Below, piece after piece: positions 54,483 through 64,000 of a stretch of 64,000 nucleotides of DNA. How positions within the stretch are numbered: position 1 is the first letter of the stretch; each line of letters opens with the position of its first letter. A program made the position numbers and the translations under genes. The DNA is from Manduca sexta (taxonomy: Eukaryota > Arthropoda > Insecta > Lepidoptera > Sphingidae), in assembly GCF_014839805.1 (NCBI RefSeq), contig NC_051119.1, positions 9,107,245 to 9,171,244 on the forward strand, written 5' to 3'. The notes below the pieces were generated by a model that was given only the letters and a program-made list of their open reading frames with translations, made no database searches and was not told where the DNA came from.

Positions 54483-54526
54483 GAGGATCGGACGTCACTT
54501 GGTAAGTTAGTCCGATCTATTTAATT
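54483..54526 (+). other. Right-end extension of the DIRS element with 8-bp inverted motif
   Basis: GATCGGAC and GTCCGATC are inverted around a 16-base spacer (54487-54518), and the block is copied inside the ICR. Tyrosine recombinases bind paired inverted arms around a short core, so this is a candidate recombination site. Confidence 0.6.
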
Positions 54527-54654
54527 AATGCAACTCCCACGATCGCGCGGTGTCAATTAGTTATATGTGGAATGCAATGTTTGGGAATTTGGTAACGAAA
54601 ATTGGCACAGGAGGTTTTTAACGTTGGTTATCTTCTTCGGTTTAGTTTTCAAAT

Positions 54655-54945
54655 ACGCATATAATAATATTAGCCTTGTATTATAATACTGTCCTATTGC
54701 TGGGCACGGGTCTCTTCTACTACTAAGCGGGATTATGCCTTGGTCCACCACGCTGGTCTAGTGCAGATTGGCCGACATCACAAACCCTCAAATTTGTATA
54801 GTGAACTTTTTCAGGTATACAGGCTTCTTCACAATAATTTCCTTCACCGTTAAAGCCAGCTATTATTGACAAACAATACACAAATATCTTTAAAAAATAC
54901 ATTTGTCTCGGCAGTCCGTTCCACTCCCAACTAGGCTTTAGCGAT
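54655..54945 (-). mobile_element. tRNA-derived SINE family A, diverged
   Basis: ATAATATTAGCCTTGTATTA, GGGATTATGCCTTGGTCCAC and GGCAGTCCGTTCCACTCCC followed by AACTAGGCTTTAGCG (A box). The B-box segment is deleted. Confidence 0.7.
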
Positions 54946-55369
54946 TTTATTTTAATTTATTTTATATAAATAAACCAACCCTCCTTATCAATCCATTTAA
55001 ATTTAAAAGTACATCACGATTCTTCTAGAAAAAATGCTACGATAAGTCAGCATTCAAGCAAGAATGTCGCCCGTCGGGGCGCGTCTTAATAAGAAGGTTG
55101 CATGACACGTATGGTTGTACATACGTAGCGTTCGATGAATGAATCGCATACTTCTTAAAGGCCGGTACAAATGCTCGTTTGGGCGTGTAGTTTTAAATGT
55201 CTTATCACCAAGTCATAAGAATGCTTATGATTTCGTACCAAGGTAAACATACATATAATCCGTATCCTGCAAACAGAATTTTACGTTTCGCACTCACGCG
55301 CATTTCAGCATTTATCCTATTTACATGCACTTTTAAGCAATCACCATAAAAACATTTTTTTTATATAGG
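54946..55369. other. Intergenic, nothing recognised
   Basis: AT-rich, with no gene or repeat supported. Confidence 0.4.
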
Positions 55370-55570
55370 GGCACCGCAAAATGGCCGCACTGCACCTCAT
55401 GGTGGAGTGCGGTCCAATAATACGACTGACGAGAGATGATTTATTGGAACCGGTTGTATACAGGCTGATCCCGGAACGCGACACACTTACGTGGGCCACT
55501 ATGGCGGGATTCAACACGTTGTGTACGGTGGTCGCTATCCGGGCGGATATAAATTATATTCTACCACCAG
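55370..55570 (+). repeat. Dispersed repeat family C, internally deleted
   Basis: CACCTCATGGTGGAGTGCGG, GACTGACGAGAGATGATTTA, CTGATCCCGGAACGCGACAC, ACTATGGCGGGATTCAACAC and GGTCGCTATCCGGGCGGATA. The segment between GATGATT and TTGGAACC is missing. The two overlapping frames at 55381-55676 read this repeat and are not genes. Confidence 0.65.
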
Positions 55571-55869
55571 CAAGGAGCATTCGAGAATCATGTTTCTGCC
55601 AAACCCTAGTCAATCGTTCACTTCTACTCATTCTAAAACACATTTTATTAAAATAAGGTGCCCATTAAACATATAAAAGCGAGCGATTTTAACACTTGCA
55701 TTTAAAGTGTAGGGCGATGCCGTAGCAGGCAAATGTCGCCTCTATTTATACTGACCTGAATTCTAAGGAGACGTGTCGATCGATTGCGAATTATACGGAT
55801 ATTTACGAATAGAATACTCCATTTATGGATGACTGAAATATAATTAATTAGTAGTTAACGTGTTTGAAT

Positions 55870-56000
55870 GTGGCCAAAAGGCCGACATAATTGTGTCCAC
55901 TGTCGAGGCGTAATCATCTCTCGTCAGTCGACATTCTATTGCAACCCACTCCACGTACCATAAGGTGCATTGGGGACCCCTTGGCGTGCCCGCACAAAAA
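55870..56000 (-). repeat. Dispersed repeat family C, partial
   Basis: AAAGGCCGACATAATTGTGT, CGTCAGTCGACATTCTATTG and CCACTCCACGTACCATAAGG are family C reverse complement. Confidence 0.65.
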
Positions 56001-56489
56001 TATACGAACTTATTGAGGTTAACGATAAAGTTCCCAAAATATGTCTTTCATTATAGTTACCATATTCAGAGAATAAAAACAAATCCGGGAATGTCATTCA
56101 CACGGACAGCGCCGCGAGTAACAACTAGTATATAAACTACAAGTATATAAAATGAAACAGTGAATTGCATACTTCACTAAAATCCTGCTTAGTGATTCCG
56201 AGTAAATGTACTTAGAAACAGCGCTGCGCTTTAACATTTTATTAACACTGGAATATTCATAAGGGGGTGGATAGTGATGGTGCCTGGTTTAACCGTGCCT
56301 TAATCATTAATGTTTCATAATACATAACTTTGCATCTTTATGCAACCGATATATTGATTTCGGTTTATCAAAGTAAATGTGGGATCAGTGTTTGTTGTTG
56401 CAAGCAGCTGAAATTCCGCTGTGCACTGCACGTACTAATCTCTATATATCGTTAAGTACTTAACTATATTTGGGACCAACAGAACTCAA
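56001..56489. other. Intergenic with a retroposon end
   Basis: The terminus CACACGGACAGCGCCGCGAG followed by ACTAGT near 56100-56128 is an old retroposon end. Nothing else was recognised. Confidence 0.35.
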
Positions 56490-56870
56490 AAAACCGGACT
56501 AATGAGAGTTGGACACGTGCACCGAGGGTTTCGTACAAACTTGTACGTTGCCAAAAGCAAAATTAATAAGTACATTTTTACGGTGTTCAGATTTTTTCCT
56601 TTATATGTACTGACATTGCTTCTTACTAAATTTCATGGTTCTAACTCAGCGGGAAGTACACTATAGATTTTGATTTCCTTGTGAAATCGCAAAATATACG
56701 GAAATATATGACATAAACGGTTATGATACCTTTTAATCGCCTTGACTTACTAGTTTCATTTTTTCACAGTTTATAAAACTCTCGATCTCGAATATTAGAT
56801 ATAAATTTCTATTTGTTCGTTCTTGAGAAAAAGGGTCTTGACAAACAGCCAGACTTGCAGGTAGACGGTC
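56490..56870. repeat. Dispersed repeat with GCACCGAGGGTTTCGTAC
   Basis: It is related to 1640-1960, sharing GCACCGAGG, CGTACAAACTTGTA, and the AAATCGCAAAATAT segment. It closes with GAGAAAAAGGGTCTTGACA, which echoes GTCAAGACCCTTTTCTC at 1223. It is non-coding. Confidence 0.5.
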
Positions 56871-57412
56871 AAAAATTGTTGAAAACCATTTTTTTTCTTT
56901 TCGCCAACGTTGTAAGAATGCTATTTACAAACATTAAAAGCGTTTACCTCAATAATTAATTATTTTTAATTCCATATAATGAAAACACAACTCGTCCACT
57001 CACAAACTTAATATAAATAAGTTTGAAATTATGATATTAATACACAAATAGAAGGCTAAAGAAAACAATCGTGGGGTGACCTCTCGGTCTGTGACCGTCT
57101 GCTCCTTCGTATCTCGCTGCTTAATGACATATTTTGTGGGATTATTGCTGTTTAACCTGCTCGATACGTTTGCTTTGTTGGATCAGACGCTGGTTATCCC
57201 GAAATATAAGATTGAAGGATAACTCTCGTAAGTTGATGTTATATTTAGAAAACACTATGCTTACTACTTAGGTAGTGTGCTTAGTAATGCGACTGAAAAT
57301 GGCCCGATCCCTAATATGGCCCACCATTCATAATTAAAAACCTATTACGGTTTTATCCTAGTTCTTTTATTATAAAATTTTATAGTATATGATTAAATAT
57401 AATGATTAAATA

Positions 57413-57491
57413 TAATAATATACACTGACCCACTACTAGACACGGGCCTTCTCCACTGAACATAGGGATTATGCCTTAGTCCATCACGTTG
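57413..57491 (-). mobile_element. SINE family A 3' fragment
   Basis: ATAATATACACTGACCCACT, GACACGGGCCTTCTCC and GGGATTATGCCTTAGTCCAT are the tail-proximal part of family A. Confidence 0.55.
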
Positions 57492-57507
57492 GAGTATATA
57501 TAGTGAC

Positions 57508-57712
57508 TAGCTTTTGCCCGCGGCTCCGCCCGCGTTATAAAGCTTTTCAGGCTAAAGTTTTCCGTTATAAATGTAGTAGTTTCTCGGGAGCCTATGTTCT
57601 TCCCAGGGTTTCAAACTGTCTCCATACCAAAGTTCATCTTAATACGTTGGGTAGTTTTGAGTTTAACACGTTCAGACAGACAGATGCAGCGGGGGACTTT
57701 GTTTTATAATAT
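57508..57712 (-). repeat. Retroposon-like repeat
   Basis: It opens CTAGCTTTTGCCCGCGGCTC and closes GCGGGGGACTTTGTTTTATA. It is the same type as 24200-24485. The 68-codon frame inside is accidental. Confidence 0.6.
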
Positions 57713-57732
57713 ATTTTTATAGAACTTTAAGA

Positions 57733-58379
57733 GGAACAATCCCGTCATACATCATTGTGGCATAACCTTAACCGTTTACGCAGCGCACGCAACGGAAGCT
57801 CTCAAAACTAATAAATTGTCCCCGTATTTGCAACATGTTTCATTACTGCTCCGCTCCTATTGGTCATAGCGTGATGATATACAGCCTATAGCACCCCACA
57901 AATAAAGGGCTATCCAACACAAAACGAATTTTTCAGTTAAACTGGTAGTTCCTGAGATTAGCCATTACTGCTCCGCTCCTATTGGTCGTAGCGTGATGAT
58001 ATATAACTTAGAGCACTCCACAAACAAAGGGCTATTCAACACAAAAATATTTTTCACTTTCGAATCGGTAGTTCCTGAGATTAGCCATTACTGCTCCGCT
58101 CCTATTGGGTATAGCGTGATGATATATAGCCTATAGCACTCCACGAACAAAGGGCTATCCAACGCAAAAAGAATTTTTCAGTTTGGACCGGTAGTTCCTG
58201 AGATCAGCCATTACTGCTCCGCTCCTATTGGGTATAGCGTGATGATATATAGCCTATAGCACTCCACGAACAAAGGGCTATCCAACGCAAAAAGATTTTT
58301 TTAATTTGGACTGGTAGTTCCTGAGATTAGCGCGTTCAAACAAACAAACAAACTCTTCAGCTTTATATAATAGTATAGA
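57733..58379 (-). mobile_element. Second copy of the element with the ~123-bp tandem array
   Basis: GAACAATCCCGTCATACATC, CGCACGCAACGGAAGCTCTC, the tandem units, then (CAAA)n and CTCTTCAGCTTTATATAATA match 44796-45556. The GCTAGT-type end is missing, or it was replaced by the neighbouring repeat at 57508-57712. Confidence 0.7.
57842..58332. repeat. Four tandem units of about 123 bp
   Basis: ATTACTGCTCCGCTCCTATT starts at 57842, 57963, 58087 and 58210 (steps 121, 124 and 123). The last two units are closest to the array at 44891-45505. Confidence 0.88.
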
Positions 58380-59194
58380 TATGTTGCAATTTAATCAAAG
58401 GATTTTATATCTTTATATTTTTTTTATGAAATGAATTTATGAAAAAAAATAAGTAAAGTGGGTGACCAGTGGTCCCATTACCTTAGAGTAGCTTTTAGGA
58501 TCCACGGCAGCAAGGCTGATCGACCTCATGCTGTTGCTGCTAAACAAGACGGTATTGGTGCGATGACATCTAAGTTCCCGCACAATTAGGGCCGATAGGG
58601 GTACCACGTAAGAAGATTTGCGGTACTCAAGTAGCCATCGCGACAAAACAAATCCTGACTAATGTGCCAACAAGAACCATCATGGGTTTTTGGTTTCTAA
58701 ACTGATTTAAGATATATAGGGTCAAATTGGAGCCATTCCATCATGTTTTAAGTCTCAATGCTGGGTCACAAGACCTCAGATAACCGCGAAAAATTAAAGG
58801 GTAAATCTTCCAACTCATACCTCTCCCAAATAAAGATCATTTCACAAACTCACAAAAACAAGGAAAAACAGGATGGCATAACAATTTCCATTAAATTGTC
58901 AGTTGAAACAATTCACATAATAATTAAGTCGTGGCGGCCGTAAAAAGCGTGTGTTGTGGGCTGGCAGCCTTGTTTGTATTGTAGAGGTAGAAAAACAGAA
59001 TTTGCTGACTCTTAGTATCCAAGTACATTTACCCTTAGTGTGAGTCAGCAGGATAGGGCGCGGCCTTACTGTTAGCTGAGAAACTTGGCTAGGAATCATA
59101 AGTAAACAATATGTAGTTAGTATTTTTTTTAGACTAATTTTACTCGTAATTTTTAATAGTCTACAACAAAGCCGTTATTCGCGTCTATCTGCTT
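58380..59194. other. Intergenic, nothing recognised
   Basis: GC-moderate DNA with short frames (58437-58646 and 58899-59099, minus) that show no domain. Confidence 0.4.
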
Positions 59195-59265
59195 CATCAT
59201 CATCAACCGCAGAATGTTCACTGCTGAACATGGACCTCCCGCATAGATTTCTACATCGACCTATG
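59195..59265 (-). mobile_element. RTE-clade LINE 3'-end remnant
   Basis: TTCATCATCATCAACCGCAG and GTTCACTGCTGAACATGGAC with CTCCCGCATAGATTTC match the other RTE tails at 26641 and 46091. Confidence 0.55.
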
Positions 59266-60000
59266 GAAAGCGGCCTGCATCCAGCAACCTGTTTGCTTAG
59301 GTCCTAAATTATTAAAAACTTTTGAATTGGTTTGAAATTTTATGTTTTACTTTGATCAATTTTATTCTACGAAATGGCTATCACGTGGAACCGGACAATA
59401 ATAGTTATTCCAAATAAATTTAACTATGACTCGAAACTGCAAAATTTAAATACTTCTTGTAAAAAAATATCGATAGTAGAGAAGGAATCTGCTTGGCAAA
59501 ACATGGATCTTAAATCATAATAATTATTATTTAATAAATAAAATCGATTAATTACTTTCGGAGACAACATTCTATATACACTCAAACTTCAGCTCTACAT
59601 AATATTGGAATTTTTTTTTAATGACTAACATAGTTTTAAGTGTTTTTTTTCTGTTTTCTTTGTTTTGTTATTTCTTGTAAATTTCTTTCTTCTTCTTCTT
59701 TCTTTCTTCTAAATATCCGCAATATCATGAAAATCCAAGAAATCCATTTCTAAATAAAAAACAAACCGCATAAAACGCCGACACTCGGACCAAACCATCC
59801 ATCCCGTACCAAACGCACTTTAGTAAACAAGCTGACGATTAGCGTACAATTGAGGCAAAAACCCGAGGGACCACCGACCCCGGCAAACGATCCCGTCTAA
59901 AGGAGTGCCAAATGAAGTGAGGGCACACTCATTTATTTGCACAAAGGGATCATACACGTTTCAGATTTAAGGAATCGATTAGGTGAACAAATAAACCTTA
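59266..60000. other. Intergenic with pyrimidine-rich tract
   Basis: A T/C-rich tract runs from about 59640 to 59710 (TTCTTCTTCTTCTTTC). No gene was recognised. Confidence 0.45.
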
Positions 60001-60400
60001 TTATCTAAGGTAAGCAGAGATGTAAAGATGCTATGATCTCCAAAGAAGAAGCGCAACTGGGGCACTCATTTACCGTGTGTATTTCGTCCTATGATGTGAT
60101 AGAGAGTCTATAGACAGACCCGACTCACTCCAATGCTATCTAACGTAAGCAGAGAAGTAAAGATACCATGATCTCCAAAGAAGAACCGCTACTGGTGCAC
60201 AAGTTTGCAGTTTGTATTTCGTCCTATGATGTGATAGAGAGATTCTACAGACAGACCCGACTGACTCCACTGCTATCTGAGGTAAGCAGACATGTAAAGA
60301 TACAATGATCTCCAAAGAAGAGGCGCTAGTGGTGCACCAATTTACCATGTTTATCAGTCCTAAGATTTGATAAAGAGAATGTACAGACAGACCCGGCTCC
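60001..60400 (-). repeat. Three tandem ~136-bp units derived from SINE family B
   Basis: TAAGCAGAG/TAAGCAGAC starts at 60011, 60146 and 60283 (steps 135 and 137). Each unit contains GATCTCCAAAGAAGA, a GCGCAACTGGGGCAC-like part and TCGTCCTATGATGTGATAGA. The last two are diverged forms of the family B body. The 127-codon frame on the minus strand lies in this array. Confidence 0.75.
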
Positions 60401-60745
60401 ACGGCACCTGAGTGGTAAGTGGAGTGGGATCCAGATTGGCAGACACTAGGGTTAGAATTTTTGTTGTTTTTATGGGACCAAATTCGGAGCATAAAATCAA
60501 TTATTAAAACAATTATCAAAAAAATTCACGCCGAATTGATGACCCCTTTTTTTGAAGTCGGTTAATTAGTCTAATTTGTAAAAAGTTTTGCATGGTGTAA
60601 CATAAAAGTATACGTGTTGTATTGAGAATTTCCTCCGTTTTTTTTGGGGGTCTAAAAGATGATAGCCCCTGGCCAGTCGGCACGATTATGTATCTATGTT
60701 TGAAACCAGATACACAGGCTGAACCAAGAACGCGAAGAACTTCGT
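60401..60745 (+). repeat. Family C fragments separated by about 200 bp
   Basis: CCTGAGTGGTAAGTGGAGTG near 60408 and TGGCCAGTCGGCACGATTAT with ACCAGATACACAGGCTGAAC near 60671-60724 are the two sides of a family C core. The DNA between them (TTAGAATTTTTGTTG to TGAAGTCGGTTAATTAG) may be an insertion, but no duplication was found. Confidence 0.4.
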
Positions 60746-61124
60746 TTATGTTTACGATAGAAGTGTGAACTGCTATATCAAGTTTAATCTTCTAACAAGT
60801 TCTCTAAATTTTAAAACATTCTATTATTAGTTCGCAATTAATATTTATCTTTGAACATCGCAGTTTCCAAAATTAATCTACGGCTTACATCGTGTGTTAA
60901 CAAAACCAACAAAATGTACCGAAATCTTAATCAATTTAAAATTAACGTAACAAGATCCACAGGCAAGTTGACAAATAAATCTAATTAGTGTGTCGAGGAC
61001 TATACACTTTGAACTCAAAGTTACACAATGTCTTATGGAATTGTGTTAAAACTTGTGTCGCTTATACAATCTTTGGGATGATGGTAAACTTAACATGAAA
61101 CAATTAACCTCGTCAGAGTGCTAT
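60746..61124. other. Intergenic, nothing recognised
   Basis: AT-rich, with no gene or repeat. Confidence 0.4.
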
Positions 61125-61345
61125 AAAATAAAAAAAAAATAAAATACTTTATTTATCACGTAGGCGAACAAAGTTGCACTTATGATACGTCAAAACAAAG
61201 AATAAGAATAATTATTATTTCTAAACAACTATTAAAATCACTTATATAACTATGGAGATTTTAAATTAGGGATAAAGTTTATACAAAAGACTAGGTACAA
61301 AAGTACGAAGTAACCAGCTCGGGCTGGCAAGTAGGGGGAAATATA
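61125..61345 (+). repeat. Dispersed repeat family H, copy 2
   Basis: AAATAAAATACTTTATTTAT, TTTTAAATTAGGGATAAAG and AGCTCGGGCTGGCAAGTAGG match 28398-28512. The A/T start could be a minus-strand LINE 3' tail. Confidence 0.55.
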
Positions 61346-62204
61346 TAATTATTCTTTGTTAAGTGGTTAGAAAGATAAAACGTGTCTTTGTGATTATGAT
61401 TTCAATTATTTGTTTGAATTTAGAATTTGCAAGAAATCTACGTGAAACTTGTCTTCACCATCGATATATATGTACTGCAATCCATACACCTAATTTTAGT
61501 ATGATTTCAACATTGGCAACGTGTTCAACTTTTCAATTTTAATAAGACACCGACTCCAAAATTGGTATCCAGTATATACCTGTTATTTGAAATTATTTTT
61601 AGGTTTTGAGTGGTTTTTGAAGGCGGTTTAATTATTTGTTAAAATTATTTTTTATTTACATCTATGGCTCAAGTAACTTATGGTACAGTGTTATTTTCAA
61701 TTAGATAAGTATGTGGTTTCATTTAGTAACGGTATGTCAAAATGGCCCTGTATATGTGCAAAAAATATAACATAGTACTTTGTAATAGTAAGCCAGCGAT
61801 ATGAATACAAGGCGTTAATAGTTTCCACAACTCATTACTTCGAAGTAAAAGTAAATTCACCACACCTTAATTATTTCTCACATATGAACCTGAGAAACAA
61901 TTTAAACTCGTGTATTCGTGTAAATTGCAAACGATCTTGTAAACCGAATTGGTTGCGGGAACGAGGGGGAACATTCGAGAAATCTTGCAAGCAACTCCAA
62001 ACGTCTTAGGACTGCATGTAGACATTCTGGGGCGTACAATGTGCGGTCTCAGAGCAGTCACTCCTTTGTAATAAGGGCGATTTTAACGTTAATTAGTTTG
62101 CATTCAGGAGTTTTGTCGCGTGAAACGCGATTAAGGTTAATGTCTAAGTAACTAAAGTCCACTGTATACTTTTCCGGTATAAACTCATATACACTCACTA
62201 CTTT
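61346..62204. other. Intergenic, nothing recognised
   Basis: AT-rich. Frames on the minus strand (61867-62061) have no domain. Confidence 0.4.
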
Positions 62205-62398
62205 GTTCACCGAAGGGGTATGCAGAGGCGCAACTGGTGCACCAAATTTCACCAAAATGATAGAGGACGAGTCAATTGCCATATCGGTCACAAGTTCCAG
62301 ACTCCGGACTGAGTAAACAAAAAGCAATATCTGTCCGGCCCGGAGATCGAACCCGTGACCTCAACACTACAGTCCTGCCGTAAGGCAACTACGCCGGT
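62205..62398 (-). mobile_element. tRNA-derived SINE family B
   Basis: TCACCGAAGGGGTATGCAGA, AATTGCCATATCGGTCACAA, the B box CCGGAGATCGAACCCGTGAC and CAACTACGCCGGTA (head). The middle is shortened. Confidence 0.7.
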
Positions 62399-62523
62399 AA
62401 AAATTGTACTTATATGCTAATCCAGGACATGGTGTTTCTGTATGCAAAATGTCATCCAGTTCCATTCAGTGGTTTCTGTGTTTACTTCTTTCATACATCT
62501 TTACAAAATTTCGCACAAAATCT

Positions 62524-62526
<3 letters not shown>

Positions 62527-62588
<62 letters not shown>
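62527..62588. repeat. (TA)n microsatellite, about 60 bp
   Basis: Uninterrupted TATATA. Open frames reading IYIYIY across it are artefacts. Confidence 0.95.
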
Positions 62589-62593
<5 letters not shown>

Positions 62594-62855
62594 GAATCCC
62601 TATTTCCCTTGGTCACGCCATCACGCGTGAACGGCTGGACCGATTTCACTTTTTTTGTTGCGTTTGTTATTGTCAGGAGAAGGTTCTTATGAAAGAAAAA
62701 ATTGCGCGGAAAATTAGTAAATTTAAGAAAACTTAACGACAATATTAATTTTACATAACTGTCAGTGGTTTGAAATAACTGTCAGCGATTGACAGAATGC
62801 GCGCGTGCATACATAGTTAAGACAGGACAACGTCTGTCGGGTCAGCTAGTTTATA
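62589..62855 (+). repeat. Retroposon-like repeat after the (TA)n tract
   Basis: AAAAATGAATCCC, CGTGAACGGCTGGACCGATT and the end ACGTCTGTCGGGTCAGCTAG. It is related to 25589-25950. Confidence 0.5.
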
Positions 62856-63121
62856 ATATTAGTAAGATTGTGTGAACAACATAGCATTTACCCTTACTAC
62901 CCTAGGTTCGGAGTTAGGTAATTCGCTAGAGGTGAAATTGTGGTTGTCTTAGGAAAATTCGCCACAATTCTCGGTGAAAATGTAAAGTTTAGAATGGAAT
63001 TTCTGGAAATTTCGACACGTTGCCTCCAGACCGTCTCATGCATGAAATTTATCCGCGCGCAGTCTAATCTAGATAACTGTATAGTGTACTTATATGTTAC
63101 TTATATTTACGTATAGACTAT

Positions 63122-63396
63122 CCCTCTTATTCATAAACGTTATTTATCTAAGGAAGAAGTATTGCTGTGATAGCAAGTCTGTTTCTCAGCTTTGTGTATG
63201 TGACAACTTGCTTTTTTTTTAGCTCTATTTATCTGAGAGCCAATTAGATTAAAGTTGTATCCCAATATTAGCCAATCACAACGGCCGTATGAAACAGACT
63301 AGTTATAACAGCAACGCTCCGTCTTTAGATAAATAACGTATAAAATTTATTTATATTATTATTGTTGAAATAGTCATATTCTTATGAATAAGGGGG
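63122..63396. mobile_element. TIR MITE, diverged copy
   Basis: It starts CCCTCTTATTCATAAACG and contains GTGATAGCAAGTCTGTTTCT. It has the core GCCAATCACAACGGCCGTAT and ends CTTATGAATAAGGGGG. The right arm holds an AT-rich insert of about 35 bp. It belongs to the same family as 37328-37551. Confidence 0.65.
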
Positions 63397-64000
63397 TATG
63401 TTTATTTCAACTCCTGTTAGGAATGATACAAACTTAGTATATCCTTCACAATACCAATGGCGAAGGGCCTATATAATACGTTTGCTGCCGACTTCCCTTT
63501 ATGGAGAATTTATGTAGAAATTAATTATCATTAGAACGATTTGTAGACAGCAATTATGCATATTAGTACTTATATGTTGTGTCGGGTTTCCTTTTGGAAA
63601 ATTTCACCATTCGTTACTGCAAGATACTTATAAGAAACGAAATAACATAGTAGATATTTGGGAATATTAATTAAAACATTCCATTATATTGTTTCTCTGG
63701 ACATATCAACATAAAAATAACGAATAAATTAAATCAAAACTTAAAATATACAAAATGTTATCAAAATAATCTAGCGGTTAATGCGTTTAGTTCAAATATG
63801 TTCACAAACTCAATTTACAATATTAATTACAGTAGAATGATATTTCACATAACCAGACAAAATTCGGAGAACCAGAATTCAGCCAGAAGTCATTTTATTT
63901 ATTACAATAAATAAACGAATTACGTACAGTGGAAGGAGATTAAATATTAAATTATATATGTTATAAATATGATGCGAAGTTTTACGGGATATGATTATTT
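63397..64000. other. AT-rich end of window, nothing recognised
   Basis: No gene, RNA or repeat boundary can be supported. Confidence 0.45.

Larger units (their letters stand above)
49423..54526 (+). mobile_element. DIRS-type tyrosine-recombinase retrotransposon
   Basis: This is a 5.1-kb element with all diagnostic parts of the DIRS order. It has non-LTR-like inverted termini, a 3' internal complementary region, a gag-like gene, a pol with RT, RNase H and MT-like domains, and a tyrosine recombinase instead of an integrase. DIRS elements are thought to copy through RNA, form a closed circle and integrate by site-specific recombination, so no target duplication is expected. Here AATT is shared at both edges (49423-49426 and 54523-54526). 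The long TIRs place it in the DIRS1-like group rather than among PAT or Ngaro elements, which have split direct repeats. TIRs are nearly identical, suggesting recent insertion. Gag and pol are broken by about five small frame shifts, so this copy may not be active unless those are sequence errors. Confidence 0.9.

Noticed and set aside
49423..54526. Interpretation as an LTR retrotransposon or endogenous retrovirus
   Set aside because: There are no direct LTRs, protease or DDE integrase. The termini are inverted and a tyrosine recombinase is present, so DIRS fits better.
60136..60519. 127-codon minus-strand frame
   Set aside because: It lies in the ~136-bp tandem array derived from SINE sequence.
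62404..62742. Frames encoding long IYIYIY runs
   Set aside because: They are translations of the (TA)n microsatellite.

Overview
The window looks like nuclear DNA from a moth or butterfly. It is AT-rich and almost gene-free, and it is packed with short dispersed elements: tRNA-derived SINEs, foldback and TIR MITEs, and retroposon ends of the kind ending in 'GCGGGCGAAGC..GCTAGT'. I recognise this style of repeat from lepidopteran genomes. That assignment is inference from repeat style, because no database search was possible.

The main object is a DIRS-type tyrosine-recombinase retrotransposon at 49423-54526. It has 147-bp terminal inverted repeats (TIRs) with only two mismatches. An internal complementary region at 54121-54230 spells out the complement of the joined left and right ends. 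The element carries a spliced gag-like gene with a five-unit SR repeat, a pol gene (RT, RNase H and the DIRS-type C-terminal methyltransferase-like domain) and a tyrosine recombinase with its catalytic residues in place. It appears to have inserted without a duplication, sharing AATT at both edges. About five single-nucleotide frame breaks interrupt gag and pol, while the recombinase frame is open.

Layout. 0-7 kb: dispersed repeats, two full SINE-A copies and the 3' end of an RTE-clade LINE. 7.0-8.6 kb: three nested insertions, with an 8-bp-TSD hAT-like element inside a retroposon with a 14-bp TSD, itself inside an older repeat. 9-26 kb: mostly unremarkable AT-rich DNA with scattered SINE and repeat copies and a 34-bp perfect hairpin. 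27.1-27.7 kb: the one credible host-type coding exon, a MADF-domain exon on the minus strand with a GC-rich upstream region. 28-49 kb: more SINEs, a ~340-bp foldback element flanked by TTAA, a TIR MITE and a retroposon holding five 123-bp tandem units. 49.4-54.5 kb: the DIRS element. 54.6-64 kb: repeats, a second copy of the 123-bp array, a SINE-derived ~136-bp tandem array and a long (TA)n tract.

No operon, CRISPR array, rRNA or functional tRNA was found. Most short open frames are chance frames or lie inside SINEs.
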